Source of the DNA: Paenibacillus alginolyticus DSM 5050 = NBRC 15375 | Lineage (GTDB): Bacteria; Bacillota; Bacilli; Paenibacillales; NBRC-103111 | DNA length: 32,597 nucleotides | Assembly (NCBI RefSeq): GCF_000422905.1 | Contig: NZ_AUGY01000092.1 | Span: 1 to 32,597 of the forward strand | Direction: 5' to 3' | Shown here: piece after piece, positions 1 through 8,052 of the stretch | How positions within the stretch are numbered: the stretch's first letter is position 1 | Layout of the letters: each line of letters opens with the position of its first letter | Notes under the pieces: generated by a model | Databases searched by the model: none | Seen by the model: the letters and a program-made list of their open reading frames with translations, nothing else | What the model was told of the DNA's origin: nothing | Position numbers and translations under genes: made by a program

Positions 1-66
1 CGGGTCATCGAGCAGAAGGATATCGAGCGGGAACGGATCATCGAGCAGAAGGACATCGAGCGGGAA
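1..66 (+). repeat. Two tandem 33-bp in-frame repeats
   Basis: Bases 1-33 and 34-66 are near-identical 33-bp units differing at two positions, each coding 11 residues of a charged helix. A third, partial unit starts at 67. More copies may lie upstream of the window. The in-frame period shows coding-repeat expansion in a coiled coil rather than a CRISPR or iteron array. Confidence 0.85.
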
Positions 67-237
67 CGGGAGATCCTTAAAATCCGCACCGAATATCAAG
101 AAAACATCAACAAGGTGCGGCAAGAGCTCTCTGGTAAGCTGGTGAGCCTGTACGAAGAATTGCACAGCTCGCGAAATCAATCAAGGGAAGCAGCTTCAGA
201 TTCCGAGGAAGAACCGGAGTCAGAACAAAAGGCTTAA
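1..237 (+). CDS. C-terminal end of a coiled-coil protein (partial)
   Basis: The reading frame is open from base 1 and stops at TAA 235-237, so only the last 78 residues are seen. They start with two 11-residue repeats of the form R-V/I-I-E-Q-K-D-I-E-R-E, continue as a charged helix (REILKIRTEYQENINKVRQE), and end in an acidic tail (SEEEPESEQKA). The Glu/Lys/Arg richness and the periodicity point to a long coiled coil. A strong hairpin terminator follows the stop by 3 bases, so this is the last gene of its unit. The function cannot be told from this fragment; coiled-coil plasmid proteins of the KfrA type are one possibility, but nothing specific is seen. Confidence 0.75.
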   Translation, partial: RVIEQKDIERERIIEQKDIEREREILKIRTEYQENINKVRQELSGKLVSLYEELHSSRNQSREAASDSEEEPESEQKA

Positions 238-239
238 AG

Positions 240-265
240 AAGGCGCCCATGAAGGGCGCCTTTAG
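240..265. terminator. Intrinsic terminator, probably bidirectional
   Basis: GGCGCCC (242-248) pairs with GGGCGCC (254-260) around a 5-base loop, with A/T pairs extending the stem. It lies between the end of the rightward coiled-coil gene and the end of the leftward operon (273-2580), so it probably serves both. Confidence 0.8.
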
Positions 266-272
266 TTTTATG

Positions 273-401
273 TTAGTGTGGTTTCTTTCGTGGCAGCTCA
301 ACTATATCATTCACCAAGGTCGGTTTCTTGGAAGTGATCGTTTTGATGGTCTGCTTGCTCAACCGTATAAACCCGTACTGCCGTCGTTCTTCGGGTGTCA
401 T
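273..401 (-). CDS. Small basic protein, 42 aa, unknown function
   Basis: An ATG at 399-401 on the minus strand opens a 42-residue frame starting MTPEERRQYGF and ending ELPRKKPH, with a basic middle (SKQTIKTITSKKPT). It starts 35 bases after the methyltransferase stop and ends just before the terminator at 240-265, which fits a last operon gene. No good ribosome binding site precedes this ATG. A competing frame from the ATG at 418-420 has the better site (AAAGGGG) but codes a less protein-like 37-residue product ending at 307. Which one is translated is uncertain, and no family was recognised. Confidence 0.35.
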   Translation of the reverse strand: MTPEERRQYGFIRLSKQTIKTITSKKPTLVNDIVELPRKKPH

Positions 402-435
402 CTTCGTATTGTCGCGTCATGGCTATTGGGCCCCT

Positions 436-1806
436 TTAGAAAAATGCCAACTGGCCTGTCTTCTCTTCAATTAACTTCATCGCGTGATCGATCATTTCCT
501 CTGTATGCGGGTGTGGCAGATTGTCGAGCTCATCTAGCCAAAACTTACGCCGGGAAAGGAACACCTGATTAGACTCCTGATACTTTCTAATTTGTTCCAT
601 GGTGTATTTGTTTGTATTTCCGAACGGAGGATTGGACACCATCACCTCAAATTTTAGGTTACGGACTTGTGCTTTTACAATTTCCCATTTCATTTCGGCC
701 GGCATCTCGGACCAAGGGATCGTCATAAATTCCGGTTCCCACTTGAGGGCGCTGTTTTTCTCCAGATCGAGAGGATGGACGTAGATATCGACCCGCTCCT
801 TGCTTTCGGAGAAGATGTCAGTTGGGGCAACGTATTCACCAAGTAAGCTGTCGCCGAGGTAAATGCGTGTATTAACATCGAATTCAAAGTACCGGTTAAT
901 ACGCATTTCTTGCTCAGAAAAATGAAGTCCGATAATCGGATGAGGCACATATAAGAGCCACGGTTGATATAGGAAAGACTGTATGCAGGCAGCTTTAACC
1001 ATTGCCGGATTAAAATCCGCCCCTACAAGGTTTAGACTGTCGGAAGGCAGCAGCATCGCCCCCGCTCCAAGGCACGGTTCAAATGCGCTTTCAGCGCGCC
1101 GCTCTTGATCCTCTTCACCCGCAGCACCTAACATTCTCGCTATGGCCATCGTGACGTTGAGAGGCGTCGGATAGTATCCAGCTACACCGGATTGTCCAGA
1201 ATAATCGATCAAAAAGGTTGAGAGATAGTCACTTGGGTAGAGAAGCATTAGAGAGATATCAAATGTTTCGTACCAATGCCGCCATGTTCTCTCGTCAACA
1301 TTGGGCTTTTCAAACCAAGCGAGCCCAATTGAATAACCCAGCCATTCCATGAAATCGTGCCCGCTGTATCCGCTGCTGTAAGCCTGGTCCATACACTTAC
1401 TCAGCATTTTCTTTACCTGTTCAGCTCCATCAAACATACTGAACGGGCATTCCGGAATAACATCCGTTGAAGCGTCAAACCTTTGGTTGCTCAGAATATT
1501 AAGCCAAGCACTCCAGCGGCCCCGGATCATCGTTTCGAGCTTCATAGCCATTCCTCGATTCCATCCGAAACGAAAGCTCCCTGCGATGTCCTGTGCCGAC
1601 TCTATATACAATGGCGACTGCTCGATCTGTGTAACAAGAGTCTTCTTTAGCAACCGATCTTCCGGTTTATAACTCCGGAGGAATTTATCGATCGCCCTTT
1701 CCTCGATGTGATGCTTCTTCTTCCCGCCTCGAACTAGTTCAAGTCCCGCTTCTTCCGGCATTGCATCGTGTTCCAACAAATCAATGATCTTCCGTGCTAC
1801 CAGCAT
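436..1806 (-). CDS. N6-adenine DNA methyltransferase with a clamp-binding-like C-terminus
   Basis: This 456-residue protein has the layout of gamma-type adenine methyltransferases (HsdM-like). YYPTP (211-215) is the usual lead-in to the SAM-binding fold, FEPCLGAGAML (242-252) is motif I, GADFN (about 262) is motif II, and NPPFGN (392-397) is the catalytic motif IV. The N-terminal 200 residues are helical and unassigned. It should transfer a methyl group from SAM to adenine N6; the target sequence is unknown. No endonuclease partner lies beside it, so it is probably an orphan enzyme. The last residues are GQLAFF, a close match to beta-clamp-binding peptides (QLSLF type), notable because a clamp gene lies 1.2 kb away. 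AAAGGGGG precedes the ATG by a normal distance. It lies 18 bp downstream of the Mom-like gene. Confidence 0.85.
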   Translation of the reverse strand: MLVARKIIDLLEHDAMPEEAGLELVRGGKKKHHIEERAIDKFLRSYKPEDRLLKKTLVTQIEQSPLYIESAQDIAGSFRFGWNRGMAMKLETMIRGRWSAWLNILSNQRFDASTDVIPECPFSMFDGAEQVKKMLSKCMDQAYSSGYSGHDFMEWLGYSIGLAWFEKPNVDERTWRHWYETFDISLMLLYPSDYLSTFLIDYSGQSGVAGYYPTPLNVTMAIARMLGAAGEEDQERRAESAFEPCLGAGAMLLPSDSLNLVGADFNPAMVKAACIQSFLYQPWLLYVPHPIIGLHFSEQEMRINRYFEFDVNTRIYLGDSLLGEYVAPTDIFSESKERVDIYVHPLDLEKNSALKWEPEFMTIPWSEMPAEMKWEIVKAQVRNLKFEVMVSNPPFGNTNKYTMEQIRKYQESNQVFLSRRKFWLDELDNLPHPHTEEMIDHAMKLIEEKTGQLAFF

Positions 1807-1824
1807 TATCGGTTCCCCCTTTAA

Positions 1825-2580
1825 TTAATACATGAACTCTACGTATTCATCATTGCCCGACCCTTCGAACCATTCGTAAGGCGAGATGATGTCTTGCAGC
1901 TCCCATTCATCTATCGTGGGATCGTGCAGCTGTCCGAGGCCGACCCTCCGCATGGCTTCGTCGACGTGGCTGACGTAATTCTGTAGTCGTACTGCTTCCT
2001 GGTGGAACCAGTGAGCTTCCGTCCACTCTCCGGATTCCAAGGCCATTTGGATGGCACCTTGGGCCAGCTTTAGCTCATTGACGGCTGCTAATTTCTGCAT
2101 GACCAAAAAGTTTTTTTTCATTGTAATCTGGAATAATAGCAGGCCACGCCGTTTGCTTTTACCGATCTTCTTCCATCCGGCACGCTTGAAGCAGTATCCA
2201 GGGATTTCGCTGTTTACTTTCTGTCCATCACAATAGGTTATAAAACCGTCTCGGGGGATTTCGTCTCCCCATTCGCAAACGGTGGCAAATATGGCCCATT
2301 TGATCAATTCAGAACTGAGGTGGCCGGATCCATCATTTCGGAAGATGGTACACTCATAGGCTTGGAGTCCGTCGTCACGGATACCGCTCCACGTAACCCA
2401 TACCGCCTTGGCATCTACAGTCTTCAGCACGAGGTTACGGCCGGGTCGGGTGAACTGTCTTGAGCCTATTTTTTGGCGGGTGTAATGGCGGTCCACAAGC
2501 TCCCGGCAATCTTGGTCGCCTTTGTTCGTGATGATCCAAGGGCCGTATTTTTGGTATTGATTGAAGCATAATTGAGTCAT
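1825..2580 (-). CDS. GNAT-fold protein resembling phage Mu Mom DNA-modification proteins
   Basis: The 251-residue protein has features I associate with the Mom-like GNAT group: an early His-Tyr pair (residues 32-33, HYTRQK), a central beta-strand block, then FRNDGSGHLSSELI (80-93) and PGYCFKRAGW (127-136), the latter like GNAT motif B. The C-terminal 90 residues are helical and acidic and end GNDEYVEFMY. Mu Mom changes adenine to a carbamoylmethyl-type base and protects DNA from restriction. Here the first gene of an operon with an adenine methyltransferase is a suggestive context, but the modification is inference. It could also be another acyltransferase-fold phage or plasmid protein. GGAGGG precedes the ATG by 9 bases. 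The ATG is divergent from the clamp operon promoter at 2701. Confidence 0.5.
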   Translation of the reverse strand: MTQLCFNQYQKYGPWIITNKGDQDCRELVDRHYTRQKIGSRQFTRPGRNLVLKTVDAKAVWVTWSGIRDDGLQAYECTIFRNDGSGHLSSELIKWAIFATVCEWGDEIPRDGFITYCDGQKVNSEIPGYCFKRAGWKKIGKSKRRGLLLFQITMKKNFLVMQKLAAVNELKLAQGAIQMALESGEWTEAHWFHQEAVRLQNYVSHVDEAMRRVGLGQLHDPTIDEWELQDIISPYEWFEGSGNDEYVEFMY

Positions 2581-2700
2581 GGGTATTGTCCCTCCAACGT
2601 CCTCGTTAATTTAATTTTAGGGGTGGCGAGCCGTAGGGACGAATTTAGAAAGGGCTTATTTCACCAGTCGAGAAACAAGGTGACTTTGGGAGGGACTATC

Positions 2701-2729
2701 TTGATTTCTCTAGCGGTATCTACTACAAT
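2701..2729 (+). promoter_or_regulatory. SigA-type promoter of the clamp/helicase operon
   Basis: TTGATT (2701-2706), a 17-bp spacer and TACAAT (2724-2729) match the vegetative consensus well. Transcription should start near 2736, leaving a leader of about 285 nt before the clamp start codon. The leader holds a conserved hairpin and a terminator-like stem. Confidence 0.65.
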
Positions 2730-2756
2730 ATGTACATACCTATCATTTTTCTTTTG

Positions 2757-2801
2757 CACCTGCCAAGCGGCTCAAGGTGTACCGTTGTTTTACATGTGGT
2801 T
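2757..2801 (+). ncRNA. Conserved 5' leader RNA element, copy A
   Basis: Bases 2757-2779 form a hairpin: outer stem CACCT/AGGTG, inner stem GCC/GGC around loop AAGC. The box ATGTGGTT follows at 2794-2801. The same hairpin and box recur at 10894-10926, about 20 nt after a promoter in both cases, with a compensatory A-T to T-A change in the outer stem. Directly upstream both copies have a similar T-rich run. It is not a class I recognise. A regulatory role in read-through of the terminator at 2831-2898 is inferred. Confidence 0.5.
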
Positions 2802-2830
2802 AATGATAGGGGATAAATATGCCCAAAAGC

Positions 2831-2898
2831 GCCCTCAAAGGCGACTGTGAGCTTTAGATTATTTCTAAAGCAGAAGTCTCCTTTTGAGGGCTTTTTTT
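2831..2898 (+). terminator. Leader terminator/attenuator upstream of the clamp gene
   Basis: GCCCTCAAAGG (2831-2841) pairs with CCTTTTGAGGGC (2880-2891, one bulge) and is followed by seven T (2892-2898). A second hairpin, GCTTTAGA/TCTAAAGC (2851-2871), sits inside. It lies between the promoter at 2701 and the clamp gene, so the operon can be expressed only by read-through or from an unseen later promoter. Confidence 0.75.
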
Positions 2899-2982
2899 GT
2901 TGCCCGAAAAAGAAGGAGGTGTGAAATCAAGAAGCGGGCAAGGAAGGCTTTTTGATTAGAAAATCCAAAAACAAAATTTTTG

Positions 2983-3023
2983 AGGAGGTGAAGGGACCTG
3001 TTTTTTGGGGTCCCATTTTTATG
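2983..3023 (+). promoter_or_regulatory. Ribosome binding site separated from the start codon by a hairpin
   Basis: AGGAGG (2983-2988) lies 32 nt before the ATG at 3021, too far for normal initiation. Between them GGGACC (2993-2998) and GGTCCC (3009-3014) form a hairpin followed by ATTTTT. Folding removes 22 nt and leaves 10 nt, the ideal spacing. The hairpin plus T-run may also act as a terminator. A weak GGGG in the 3' arm is the only nearer alternative. Confidence 0.55.
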
Positions 3024-4223
3024 TTCAAAATTCCTGCTGAGATGTTGAAAGGTGTCGTAGGCCCACTGGCTAAGTCTGCACGCAAATCCGGAACTGGAAA
3101 CAAAACGCTGTATATCTCCACAACGGACGAGGGTAATGTCTCGTTTTATTTCGCTGACGCTGCCCTGAGTGTAGAACGGAAAGTGAACGTAGCAATCGAA
3201 GCTGAAATGTCTGTCGCAACTATGCTGTTCGAAATCGATCAGAAGGTATCCGCTCTTCCATCCCATGAAGAAATCCTGATTCAAGTACAGGGTTCCCGAT
3301 TGATGATGAAATGGGGTGGTCGCGACTCCCATATTGCTGTGGATCTGCTGCCGGAAACTCTTCCGATGCTGGAGCCGCCAACGCCGGATACTACTGTATC
3401 CTGGAAACCGGGTGCGTTGCACGGGATCGTACGTATGATGATTCCGTTCTGCGCATTGCCGGGTCACGAAAAAGCCACGTCGCTGCCGGCCATTCTCGGT
3501 ATCCAGTTCACCAAGGATGAGGCCGGGGACGTCTATTTGAGAGCAACGGACAGCTTCAAGTACATTCGTTGCATGGCGAATAAGATGGATTGGTTCGATC
3601 AAACCCTTTCGCTTGAATCTCGTACTCTCCAAGCCGTCTCTGAGGTTTTACCTCCGGACGCGGAAGTGACTGTCGGGCTCACAAAATCGGGATTGGTCGT
3701 TTTCAAAACTGGTCTTGCTACGTGCATTACAGCACCGCTGAACGGGGTTTTGCCGGTCGAGTACATGGACAAAGCATTTAACTACAAGGCGAAATCGAAG
3801 ATCAGGTTGGATCGCCTTGAGTTGATTGAGCTCATGCGTCGAGTCCGTAAAGTGGCTGCCAACAACAAGCCTTATACGATCCTGATAATGAAAGATGGTC
3901 GCGTAACGGCACAAACGATTGATGGTGCGCTTGTACAAGACTTGGGTGGTGCAGTCGAAGGGGGAGGCGTTGATGCGATCGCAATCCATGCAGAACACAT
4001 GGAGATTGCAGCGATGTTCTTCCAGTCGCCTAACTATCGCGGTTCGGACGAAATTGTTCTATACGTGAATGGCCACCGGGCGCCGATTACGATCGGTCTT
4101 GATGGTCAGGAGCGTGTCAACATGACCGTCCTGCCAGTAGTCGTGACGGAAGTAGAGAAGCTGAATGCGGGATCTGCTACTGCTGCGACATCAAAGTCTG
4201 CGGCGGTTGCAGCCGGAGTGTAA
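3021..4223 (+). CDS. dnaN-like: Divergent DNA polymerase III beta sliding clamp
   Basis: This 400-residue protein has the three-domain pattern of bacterial beta clamps, with matches near conserved points: LRATDSFKYIRC corresponds to the ATDSHRL region of domain 2, NGVLPVEYMDKAFN to the G-x-P-D/E-Y element that opens domain 3, and the late segment ending NMTVLPVVV to the C-terminal strand with the usual L-P core. The final 25 residues are an Ala/Ser-rich tail absent from chromosomal DnaN. Clamps are homodimeric rings holding polymerase, MutS, ligase and other partners on DNA. A second copy on an element suggests its own replication or repair machinery. The reading frame extends upstream to a TTG at 2952, but ATG 3021 is preferred because the protein family starts there and AGGAGG can be brought near by a hairpin. 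Confidence 0.75.
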   Translation: MFKIPAEMLKGVVGPLAKSARKSGTGNKTLYISTTDEGNVSFYFADAALSVERKVNVAIEAEMSVATMLFEIDQKVSALPSHEEILIQVQGSRLMMKWGGRDSHIAVDLLPETLPMLEPPTPDTTVSWKPGALHGIVRMMIPFCALPGHEKATSLPAILGIQFTKDEAGDVYLRATDSFKYIRCMANKMDWFDQTLSLESRTLQAVSEVLPPDAEVTVGLTKSGLVVFKTGLATCITAPLNGVLPVEYMDKAFNYKAKSKIRLDRLELIELMRRVRKVAANNKPYTILIMKDGRVTAQTIDGALVQDLGGAVEGGGVDAIAIHAEHMEIAAMFFQSPNYRGSDEIVLYVNGHRAPITIGLDGQERVNMTVLPVVVTEVEKLNAGSATAATSKSAAVAAGV

Positions 4224-4243
4224 ACACAAATATCACAAGAAGT

Positions 4244-4287
4244 GAGGTGAGTGCCTCCGCGATATATTTCGCGGAGGCTTTTTGATG
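4244..4287 (+). promoter_or_regulatory. Terminator-like hairpin between Shine-Dalgarno and helicase start codon
   Basis: GAGGTGA (4244-4250) is followed by a 9-bp stem, GCCTCCGCG (4253-4261) with CGCGGAGGC (4270-4278), five T, and ATG 4285. With the hairpin folded the gap is 8 nt. The 3' arm itself contains GGAGG at 7 nt from the ATG, so the stem could instead hide the true site. The stem plus T-run also has the form of an intrinsic terminator that would lower helicase expression relative to the clamp. Confidence 0.6.
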
Positions 4288-5286
4288 AGCTTAATCCGAG
4301 TCAATTATGACGATAGCACATTAGTAGTTCGGGGGAAATACATCCATGATTCGCTTGCGGTGTCTGAATGCTTTGCATCCGAGGGCGTGCGCGACAAAGA
4401 ATTGTCCTGGCATTACCTTGTGACAAGAAGCAGCGAGTCGATGATCAACCATCCAGCTGTCCGTCAGCTTGAGAATTGGGGTCTTGAGGCCGATCCAGAG
4501 GAGCTGAAACGGCTTCAATCTGTTCTCCATCGCAAACGCAAGAACTACGATCTGGATATGATGCCATTATCGGAGTTGAAGAAAACAAAGCGGTTTGCAG
4601 ATGCACTCCAGAAAGTTGAAAGCAAATTCGGGGGTGTATTTGCGGACGGTACCGAATTGTTCGATTTCCAGAAGGAATGTGCGGCGTTCATTATGGCGAA
4701 AAGGCGTCTTTTAAATGCGATGGAGATGGGTTTGGGTAAGACACGTACCTCTATCGTTGGTGTAGCTGCGGATGATGCCAATAAGCGCATCCTCATCATC
4801 ACGATGTCCCGTAACCTGAACGACTGGATCCGCGAATTGATAAATATGGGGTTTGGCGAGGACTACATCATTCTCTCTAATCCTAGTGACCTACACAGCA
4901 CCAAGCGATTCCATCTCGTATCTTACGAGAAGTGGGCAAATGATGCAGGCCGGGTAGTGTATCGCAACAAGGAACATACCGAGTGCCCACATTGCCGGGT
5001 TTCATTCGGCGGGGTGTTCAAGCGGCGCCTTCGTTATTGCACCGTTTGCAAGAAACAGGCGGAGCCACTGGACGAGCGTTGGAGCGACAAGGATATGCCG
5101 AAAGAGTGTCCAAGTTGCAAAAGTGATTGGAAATCTGGCCAGCATATCTGCAACAACGTCATCGAACAACGCATCGGGCGAATAGAGAAGCGGGTTTGCG
5201 GATATTCGATCATTGAATCCAAGAAGCCGGCACTGTATCAGTTCTACCATAACGGTTACGACGCTTGTCTGGTAGATGAGGCCCAC
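4285..5286 (+). CDS. SNF2-family helicase, exon 1 (N-terminal ATPase half)
   Basis: Exon 1 codes residues 1-334 of a protein of about 751 residues. MEMGLGKTRTS (Walker A, around 147-152) follows the usual Q-motif-like ECAAFIMAKRRLL. A cysteine-rich insertion holds pairs CPHC (234-237), CTVC and CPSC plus later cysteines, probably zinc knuckles placed between helicase motifs Ia and II. The exon ends exactly after VDEAH, the Walker B box (residues 330-334). Group II intron 1 begins at the next base; without splicing the frame stops at TGA 5290-5292. SNF2 enzymes translocate on duplex DNA using ATP. Lying directly after the clamp gene, it probably acts in replication, repair or remodelling of element DNA. 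A TTG at 4282 is an alternative start. Confidence 0.85.
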
Positions 5287-6016
5287 GTATGAACTGTTCT
5301 CAGACAAACCGAAGCGGAAACGCTCGGCAAAACTGAGGGATTACAAAATGTGATCTAACTGCGTATTCGAATTGGCAGGGGCAGTACCTGCTGAGAATCG
5401 AATGCTGGCGATTCTCCCTTAATGGTCCGGCATGCGCCTTAACGCTATGGTTAATGGGTATGAAGTCCGGTGAAGTCGCAGAAAAGCAGACCTGTGAAGT
5501 GGTTAGTGAAGTATGCGGGGGGCTACAAAGTCTGCTATGCCTAGAGAACGTCTAGTAAACGTTGGAACGAATCTCCGGATGTACGGCTCGAAATCGTCAG
5601 GATATCCAAACGAAGATATCCGCCCGTGTAAACGGGTCCGATCGCTGAACTGGTATTGTGTGCTTCCAGTTCGGTATCTCTCATGAGGTGTCTTGCGTCC
5701 CCCAGCAGAGGACAAAAAGATGGTCGGCGGGTCAAAGGAGAGGGCTAAGGCGACATATGTAAAGCTAGAATACGCGGAACAGTTGAAGTCCGGGAGAGGA
5801 TGACAAGGGTTATAGCACCCGATGCCTCTAAGCGGTAGGAAATGCCCGCTGAATCTGGATGGCAGCAGCCTGTAGTAGTCTGAGCTAGGGAAAGCCTAGT
5901 ACATGGCGAAGGGGCATAGTCAGGCACAGTCAATTGAAAACTCAAATCGTCAAGGAAGCCGATGGGCATACCTGATTAAAGCCAATAGGCAACTAACTCC
6001 GAAAGGGGTGATGCCA

Positions 6017-7906
6017 ATGGTCCAAAAATTTGACTACCGAAGATTACGGAGTGAAACAGACCTAAGCAACATACAGGACGAAATCTTCGCCCACTCTAAG
6101 CAATGTGTGGGGCGGGGCGATCAGCCGAAGTTTAAGGACCTACTGGAACTGATTTCGGCTGAAACTACTATCCTTACAGCGATCCACAACATCAAAGGCA
6201 ACAAGGGCAGCAACACCCCGGGTTCAGATAAAAAGACGATGCAAGCAGACATCCTCGAAAAGGATTATCCAACTGTCATCGATCTGGTCCAGGGGAGCCT
6301 TCGAAACTACAAACCCGAGCCGCTGAGGAGAAAATTCATTCCGAAGCGAGGCAAGGCAGACGAGTTCCGACCTCTCGGGATACCGGCAGTCATCGATAGG
6401 ATTGTTCAGGAATGCGTCAGGTTGGTCATTGAACCAATCCTTGAGCCGCAATTCTTCAACCACTCCTATGGATTCCGGCCCATGAGGGAAGCTTCGATGG
6501 CTCTCAATCGGGCAACATTCCTCGTACATAATACTGGATACCACTGGATAGTCGAGGGCGATATATCGAAATTCTTCGATAACGTAAACCATAAAAAGCT
6601 GCTGGGAAGTCTCTGGCACATGGGGATACGGGATAGAAGGGTCCTGATGATCGTCAAGGCAATGCTGCAAGCCGGGGTCATGGGAGAAATGAGCTCTAGC
6701 CGTGTGGGTACCCCACAAGGCGGAATCATCTCACCATTACTGGCAAACGTATACCTCAACCGACTGGACAAATGGGTAGCAAGGGAATGGGAGGAAAAGA
6801 GGACACGCCACGCCTACGCTTTTCCGGAGTCCAAACTCCGAGCGCTTAGGAATAGCGGGAACCTTAAACCTGCCTACCTAATCCGTTATGCGGACGACTG
6901 GATGTTGATCACCGACTCGAAGAGCAACGCTGAGAAATGGAAGGGACGAATCGCGCGGTACCTTGATACCAACCTCAAACTGAAGTTGTCGGAAGAAAAG
7001 ACGCTGATAACCAACGTTAAGGACAAGCCGATTCACTTCCTTGGATACGAGTTCAAAACTGTTGCAGGCAAGGCGAAATCCGGACGGATTACAAGAACCG
7101 CTCCGGATAGGAACCGACTCAAGGCAAAGGTCGAGGAGATCAAGCGGTGCATCAAGGATGTGAGAAGGGTGAACGGGAAAATGACCGGTAAAACCGACGT
7201 TATTCACGCCATCAACCTCATCAACTCTCAGATACGCGGGATGATCAACTATTACCAATACGCAACGTGGGTTAACATCGCTCTTCAGAGATACGCGGAC
7301 AGGCTTGCCTACACCGCCTACAAATCACTGAAGAAGCATGGCGGTCGATGGATTCCAGCCAAAATGACTCATAACCTAACATCTGTTCACTCGCAATATG
7401 AGGCCCAGATTCCGGCTATTGAGTACATGGGCATGTGGATCGGTATCACAAGGCTTACCTTCTGTAAATGGAAGGAACCGAGCTTTAAGATTCCAAAGGA
7501 AACTCCATACACGATTGAAGGAAGAAGGATATACCGAAAACGTACCAACAAAAAGCCAATTCTTGCCCGGGCAGACGAACTTCTCACTGACGAATACTCC
7601 ATGAGAATTGCAGCCGGTCAGATGAAGCACCCACGGTACAATTTCGAATTCTTTCTTAACCGGGCGTATACCTTTAACCGTGACAAGGGTTGCTGCAGGG
7701 TTTGTAGGGAATATGTGCAGAGCTTCGAGCTCCACACCCATCACATTAACCCCATGCTTCCTCTTGCCAAGGTTAACAAAGTCGGAAACCTTGCCACCAC
7801 CCATGACGCATGTCACGAGATGGTACATGATGGATGCGATTATTCGCATCTCGGGACCAAGGTCTGGAACAATATCCTCAAACTTCGGAAATATTTGAGT
7901 AAGTAA
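6017..7906 (+). CDS. ltrA-like: Intron-encoded protein of intron 1: reverse transcriptase, maturase, HNH endonuclease
   Basis: The 629-residue protein has the full group II IEP layout. HNIKGNKGSNTPG is in RT block 0/1, RPLGIPAVIDRIVQE in block 2, TPQGGIISPLLANVYL in block 4, YADDW with the catalytic aspartates at about 291, and FLGYEF in block 7. A maturase (X) region follows. The C-terminus, from about residue 558, is an HNH nuclease: CRVCREYV, HTHHINP, then a His-rich end (HDACHEMVHDG). The protein assists splicing and copies the intron into new sites. ATG 6017 is chosen because AAAGGGG lies 9 nt upstream; the frame is open to 5903 and ATG 6011 is also possible. All key residues look intact, so the intron is probably active. 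Confidence 0.92.
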   Translation: MVQKFDYRRLRSETDLSNIQDEIFAHSKQCVGRGDQPKFKDLLELISAETTILTAIHNIKGNKGSNTPGSDKKTMQADILEKDYPTVIDLVQGSLRNYKPEPLRRKFIPKRGKADEFRPLGIPAVIDRIVQECVRLVIEPILEPQFFNHSYGFRPMREASMALNRATFLVHNTGYHWIVEGDISKFFDNVNHKKLLGSLWHMGIRDRRVLMIVKAMLQAGVMGEMSSSRVGTPQGGIISPLLANVYLNRLDKWVAREWEEKRTRHAYAFPESKLRALRNSGNLKPAYLIRYADDWMLITDSKSNAEKWKGRIARYLDTNLKLKLSEEKTLITNVKDKPIHFLGYEFKTVAGKAKSGRITRTAPDRNRLKAKVEEIKRCIKDVRRVNGKMTGKTDVIHAINLINSQIRGMINYYQYATWVNIALQRYADRLAYTAYKSLKKHGGRWIPAKMTHNLTSVHSQYEAQIPAIEYMGMWIGITRLTFCKWKEPSFKIPKETPYTIEGRRIYRKRTNKKPILARADELLTDEYSMRIAAGQMKHPRYNFEFFLNRAYTFNRDKGCCRVCREYVQSFELHTHHINPMLPLAKVNKVGNLATTHDACHEMVHDGCDYSHLGTKVWNNILKLRKYLSK

Positions 7907-7926
7907 GTTGCTAATGTGTCTGATGG

Positions 7927-8052
7927 AGCGCCGTGTGAGGTGAAAATCTCATGCACGGTGCGAAGCGGGGGAAAAGGGCTCTTACTGGTAATGCAGAGGA
8001 TGGCTCTTACCTATCGCACCCGTAATGGGCAGATGCTACCCTTGCTCCTCAC
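7927..8052 (+). ncRNA. Domains V and VI of intron 1 plus 3' extension
   Basis: Domain V shows the CGC triad (7929-7931) with GTG on the opposite arm and a GAAA-type loop. Domain VI ends CTTACCTATC with the branch-point A at 8013. Bases 8020-8052 are the inferred extra segment. A perfect 8-bp stem, CCTTGCTC (8040-8047) with GAGCAAGG (8064-8071), would span the inferred splice junction. Confidence 0.6.

Larger units (their letters stand above)
5287..8052 (+). mobile_element. Group II intron 1 with HNH-type IEP and probable 3' extension
   Basis: The intron starts at GTATG (5287), fixed by aligning its first 12 bases and domain I root stem (CTCAG with CTGAG) with those of intron 2. The usual bacterial start is GUGYG, so the third base is unusual. 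Domain V with a CGC triad is at about 7927-7961, and domain VI has a bulged A at 8013. The conventional 3' end would be ...GCAC at 8019, but joining there gives Pro-stop after DEAH. An AC at 8051-8052 restores frame and leads into exon 2, implying about 33 extra nt. A domain I loop with GTGTGC (within 5640-5690) can pair with the last exon bases GCCCAC with one mismatch (EBS1-IBS1). Confidence 0.8.

Noticed and set aside
1..66. Repeats at the window start as a CRISPR or iteron array
   Set aside because: The units are directly adjacent without spacers, in frame, and code a regular helix within an open gene.
2572..2850. Rightward frame of 92 codons over the promoter region
   Set aside because: It overlaps the Mom-like gene's start, the promoter and the leader hairpin, and lacks a ribosome site.
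5903..6016. Longer N-terminus for the intron 1 protein
   Set aside because: The extra codons do not match group II IEP starts, and the AAAGGGG site is correctly placed for ATG 6017.
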